A DNA stretch of 6,425 nucleotides, taken from Prevotella sp. CAG:1031. GTDB taxonomy: Bacteria; Bacteroidota; Bacteroidia; Bacteroidales; Muribaculaceae. The translations under genes and the position numbers were made by a program. Location of the stretch: assembly GCA_000431215.1 (NCBI GenBank), contig HF985595.1:65645-72069 (forward strand), written 5' to 3'. Below, piece after piece: positions 5,301 through 6,425 of the stretch; within the stretch, counting starts at the first letter, position 1; each line of letters begins with the position of its first letter. The notes beneath the pieces were generated by a model that saw nothing but the letters and a program-made list of their open reading frames with translations, made no database searches and was not told the origin of the DNA.

Positions 5301-6425
5301 AACGGCACACTTGCTTTCTATCCCGGTGACGTTGTGCGAATCAATGACGGGGGCGGTTTGACCGACGTTACCATTGTCGGCCCTGTTGTCGACGAAGAAA
5401 GCGGAATACCTGTTGAGAGTCAGTTAACAGTTCAATTCCCCAACGGCCAGCAGACAGCATTTACAAAAGAGCAACTGCAGGCGTTTGCCGATGCTGCTAA
5501 TCTTGAGCGCCTGAATCAGTATGAGCAGGAGCGAGCAGCGCAGCGTGCACAGCAGCGCGGCGCTGCGGAAGTGGAGGCAACGCGACCTGCGTTTGCTCTC
5601 AATGATGAGTTTACTATACTCAACGACGACGGCACGCCGATTCATGGTTCTATAACAGGAGAACTTGACGAGGACGGCATGGTGGAAATCTACACCGAAG
5701 AGCCTATCAATGGCAACAAGGTAAATCGCTTCATGCCCGGCGAACTCGAAGGGATGTTCGACACCTATAATGGTGCGGCGATAGCTACGGCGGCTCCTGA
5801 AGATTCTGAGGGCGGGGAGTCCTCAACTGAAGCTGCCGTACAGAACCATTCTTCGGAGGCGGAGGCTGAGCAGCCGGAGACGGCGCTGGGGCGGATTCCG
5901 CTCGGGGAGAATGGCAAGCCTGATTTCGGGGCTGTTGACGCTGAAACGGCGTGGGATGGCCTTGTCGAGAAATATGAAGGCAACAAAGGCCGTGCGCAAG
6001 GCTTTGCAGTCAACATGGTTAAAATCAAAGAGGCTGCGCTAAAGAAGGCTGAAAAGGTCAAAAGCAAGCCCACAGAGGATCCCGACGAATGGGACGCTGC
6101 CGAGCAAGAGCGCGAAAATGCCATTGAGCAAGCTCGCCGCGAGCTGGAACACTGGCAGTCGGTTGCGGGCGTTGATGAGAAGCGTCAGGCAGCTGTCAGG
6201 GCACAGCAGGAAGCTGAACGGGCTGAGGCTGAAAGGGCCGAGCGCGAGGTTGCCGAGGCGGAGAAGAAACGCAAGGCGGCTCTTGACAAGCGTCTTCGTG
6301 ATACGTTCGAAGATGTCAAGGATGTTCCCGAGGCTGTCGAGGTGCTTGAGGATATGGATCCGCGTGACATCTACGAAGCTGCGGCGCAGCTGCTGTCGGG
6401 ACAGAAAGTGTTGTGGAGTGATGCC
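2331..6425 (+). CDS. Giant multidomain phage protein (polyvalent/ejection-type), 3' end beyond window
   Basis: The frame is open for 1365 codons without a stop to the right edge. Visible architecture: two 36-residue N-terminal repeats with core YDAFKADGAPLPDTYEDF (8-25, 44-61); a Pro/Ala linker (70-95); a small beta-rich domain (96-155, GAWAKAHPGAPVRVYM at 121-136); charged helical regions (180-480); a Gly-rich hydrophobic part with GEMLPFMIQMALNPASG (479-495) and a candidate membrane segment (674-690); charged helices (700-905); three beta-rich modules (909-965, 991-1050, 1086-1147) joined by Ala/Gln-rich helices; an acidic linker (1148-1183); a conserved-looking block (1187-1245, GRIPLGENGKPDF and AETAWDGLVEKYEGN); and an Ala/Glu/Arg coiled coil (1250-1310). 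From memory, this N-terminal domain and the GRIP...AWD block occur in giant proteins of Bacteroidales phages and mobile elements. Entry into the host with the DNA is inferred. I see no transglycosylase, polymerase, protease or methyltransferase motif. The start ATG lies 1 nt after the preceding TGA. Confidence 0.85.
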   Translation, partial: MATLKEVYDAFKADGAPLPDTYEDFEKYMTSGPDNGYEHRKQWYDAFKADGAPLPDTYEDFSRALFKVEADEKPVQTARATQPSQSAEPAPKPATRYFKLRRGGEDFTVTTDEVNAAGGLGAWAKAHPGAPVRVYMQGKNEDGTDFNGHVDLSVAHDRNKRLGYKYSTYSHPIVNKPQKSWTPTTQQKIAMSHQLHQMQKQADNMLEQSRERTKNVSEYYRDNRDSGFHAVEGKPTYNSRTGKVEKTYLTPTGDRTTDKNLAELEAQEARAQYEFNNRMKAAGLAPSNDMDVNRQMIADRLKENEARLKELYAEREVERYGERAGDTGWDKFVRTFGGAVNRGVTANAPTPEQNLTERDKEIKDLLAENDMLSEAKRTLDAGRDLKQSGGFMGGFFDVKNNAKNITRGLTDVAESADTYLSGVMSLHNAERLDIIKDKVDKGVELTDSELNLVYAAMLNQDASSSVKLPHGYTAGKVTGEMLPFMIQMALNPASGLGRALTKKFGTTALKRIAASVAGDVAEAAVLSNSLQAPRTIADIRNRHRGEITEHDGKIGFVGGESLPMAIYKGEASSIIENYTELLGSHFGAIGKGIWRGVDKGARKLGAGKVMDNVSRMVNNIKASDWAKGIANIESRAQWNGTIGEVMEEEAGIVLNSIFTGDNKLSDLVDAEQQIDIVLGVGLFGGFVSGIKTAGYPIARAHANSNLRKKDSEGAQQFSSDKWAAIKEQIDTSEDEALAQTVLSMVKVNGHSQEQQRAIIEYAAALTKARGYNLADASRKQEPQTEADSAQDEVDTAFNEGYEAATPQQMADAQNMFEYQRKRAEDILADQQLLDILDSNPVGALMGMTQTGMYTQEEIDAARDYANAKTVRDGILQRVTDDIDERIAQSDAMINGRVNRETGSILSATMNLDDRQVYIVGGEVVMNPDGTIDYDASDESLVVRDAVTGELEFTAPKSIVKVGEAIDPEAEKANAADNIRQQAAQAAANALNGTLAFYPGDVVRINDGGGLTDVTIVGPVVDEESGIPVESQLTVQFPNGQQTAFTKEQLQAFADAANLERLNQYEQERAAQRAQQRGAAEVEATRPAFALNDEFTILNDDGTPIHGSITGELDEDGMVEIYTEEPINGNKVNRFMPGELEGMFDTYNGAAIATAAPEDSEGGESSTEAAVQNHSSEAEAEQPETALGRIPLGENGKPDFGAVDAETAWDGLVEKYEGNKGRAQGFAVNMVKIKEAALKKAEKVKSKPTEDPDEWDAAEQERENAIEQARRELEHWQSVAGVDEKRQAAVRAQQEAERAEAERAEREVAEAEKKRKAALDKRLRDTFEDVKDVPEAVEVLEDMDPRDIYEAAAQLLSGQKVLWSDA
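2352..2513 (+). repeat. 54-bp direct repeat, two copies with 108-bp period
   Basis: Bases 2352-2405 and 2460-2513 match at 53 of 54 positions. The only difference, T at 2387 against C at 2495, is silent in a proline codon. Both copies are in frame and encode YDAFKADGAPLPDTYEDF at residues 8-25 and 44-61 of the giant protein. The 54 bases between them encode a diverged second half of the unit, ending in RKQW just before the second copy. Identity at synonymous sites points to a recent duplication or ongoing gene conversion. Confidence 0.95.
6213..6242 (+). repeat. Imperfect 15-bp tandem repeat within a coiled coil
   Basis: GCTGAACGGGCTGAG (6213-6227) is followed directly by GCTGAAAGGGCCGAG (6228-6242), with two differences. 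It encodes AERAE twice within a longer Ala/Glu/Arg helix of the giant protein, around residues 1295-1304. It probably reflects slippage or selection for helical composition rather than an independent element. Confidence 0.6.

Noticed and set aside
5765..6124. Minus-strand frame of 119 codons
   Set aside because: It is a Ser/Ala/Pro-rich shadow of the acidic and coiled-coil section of the giant gene.

Overview
The window looks like part of a tailed-phage or prophage genome from a Bacteroidales host. Supporting signs are promoter-like boxes matching the Bacteroidetes -7 consensus TAnnTTTG, no Shine-Dalgarno signal before any gene, AT-rich intergenic DNA against fairly GC-rich coding DNA, and protein families I associate with gut Bacteroidales phages and prophages. 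The exact host cannot be read from the sequence.

Layout. Bases 1-322 carry no convincing gene. They hold a back-to-back pair of candidate promoters (86-136), a strong 11-bp stem-loop (144-172) and weaker foldable stretches. A small basic protein of 94 residues is encoded on the minus strand at 323-607; its N-terminus resembles small-terminase/DUF5681-type DNA-binding proteins. An 82-bp divergent gap (608-689) holds a second back-to-back promoter pair built on the same plan as the first. From 690 to the right edge three plus-strand genes are packed with 5-nt and 1-nt gaps: a 165-residue protein with a glycine-rich hydrophobic N-terminus, a 378-residue coiled-coil protein, and a giant protein of at least 1365 residues that runs off the window.

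How they may work together. The order of small glycine-rich protein, mid-size coiled-coil protein and giant multidomain protein fits a cassette of internal virion proteins that leave the capsid with the DNA. It is comparable in plan, not in detectable sequence, to T7 gp14-gp15-gp16. The giant protein also fits the 'polyvalent protein' concept for mobile-element effectors that enter the host with DNA. No enzymatic domain is recognisable in the visible part, so any activity would lie beyond the right edge. All four predicted proteins, about 2000 residues together, lack cysteine.

The observations most worth following are the duplicated dyad promoter module, the complete absence of cysteine, the 54-bp nearly identical duplication at the start of the giant gene, and that gene's modular architecture.
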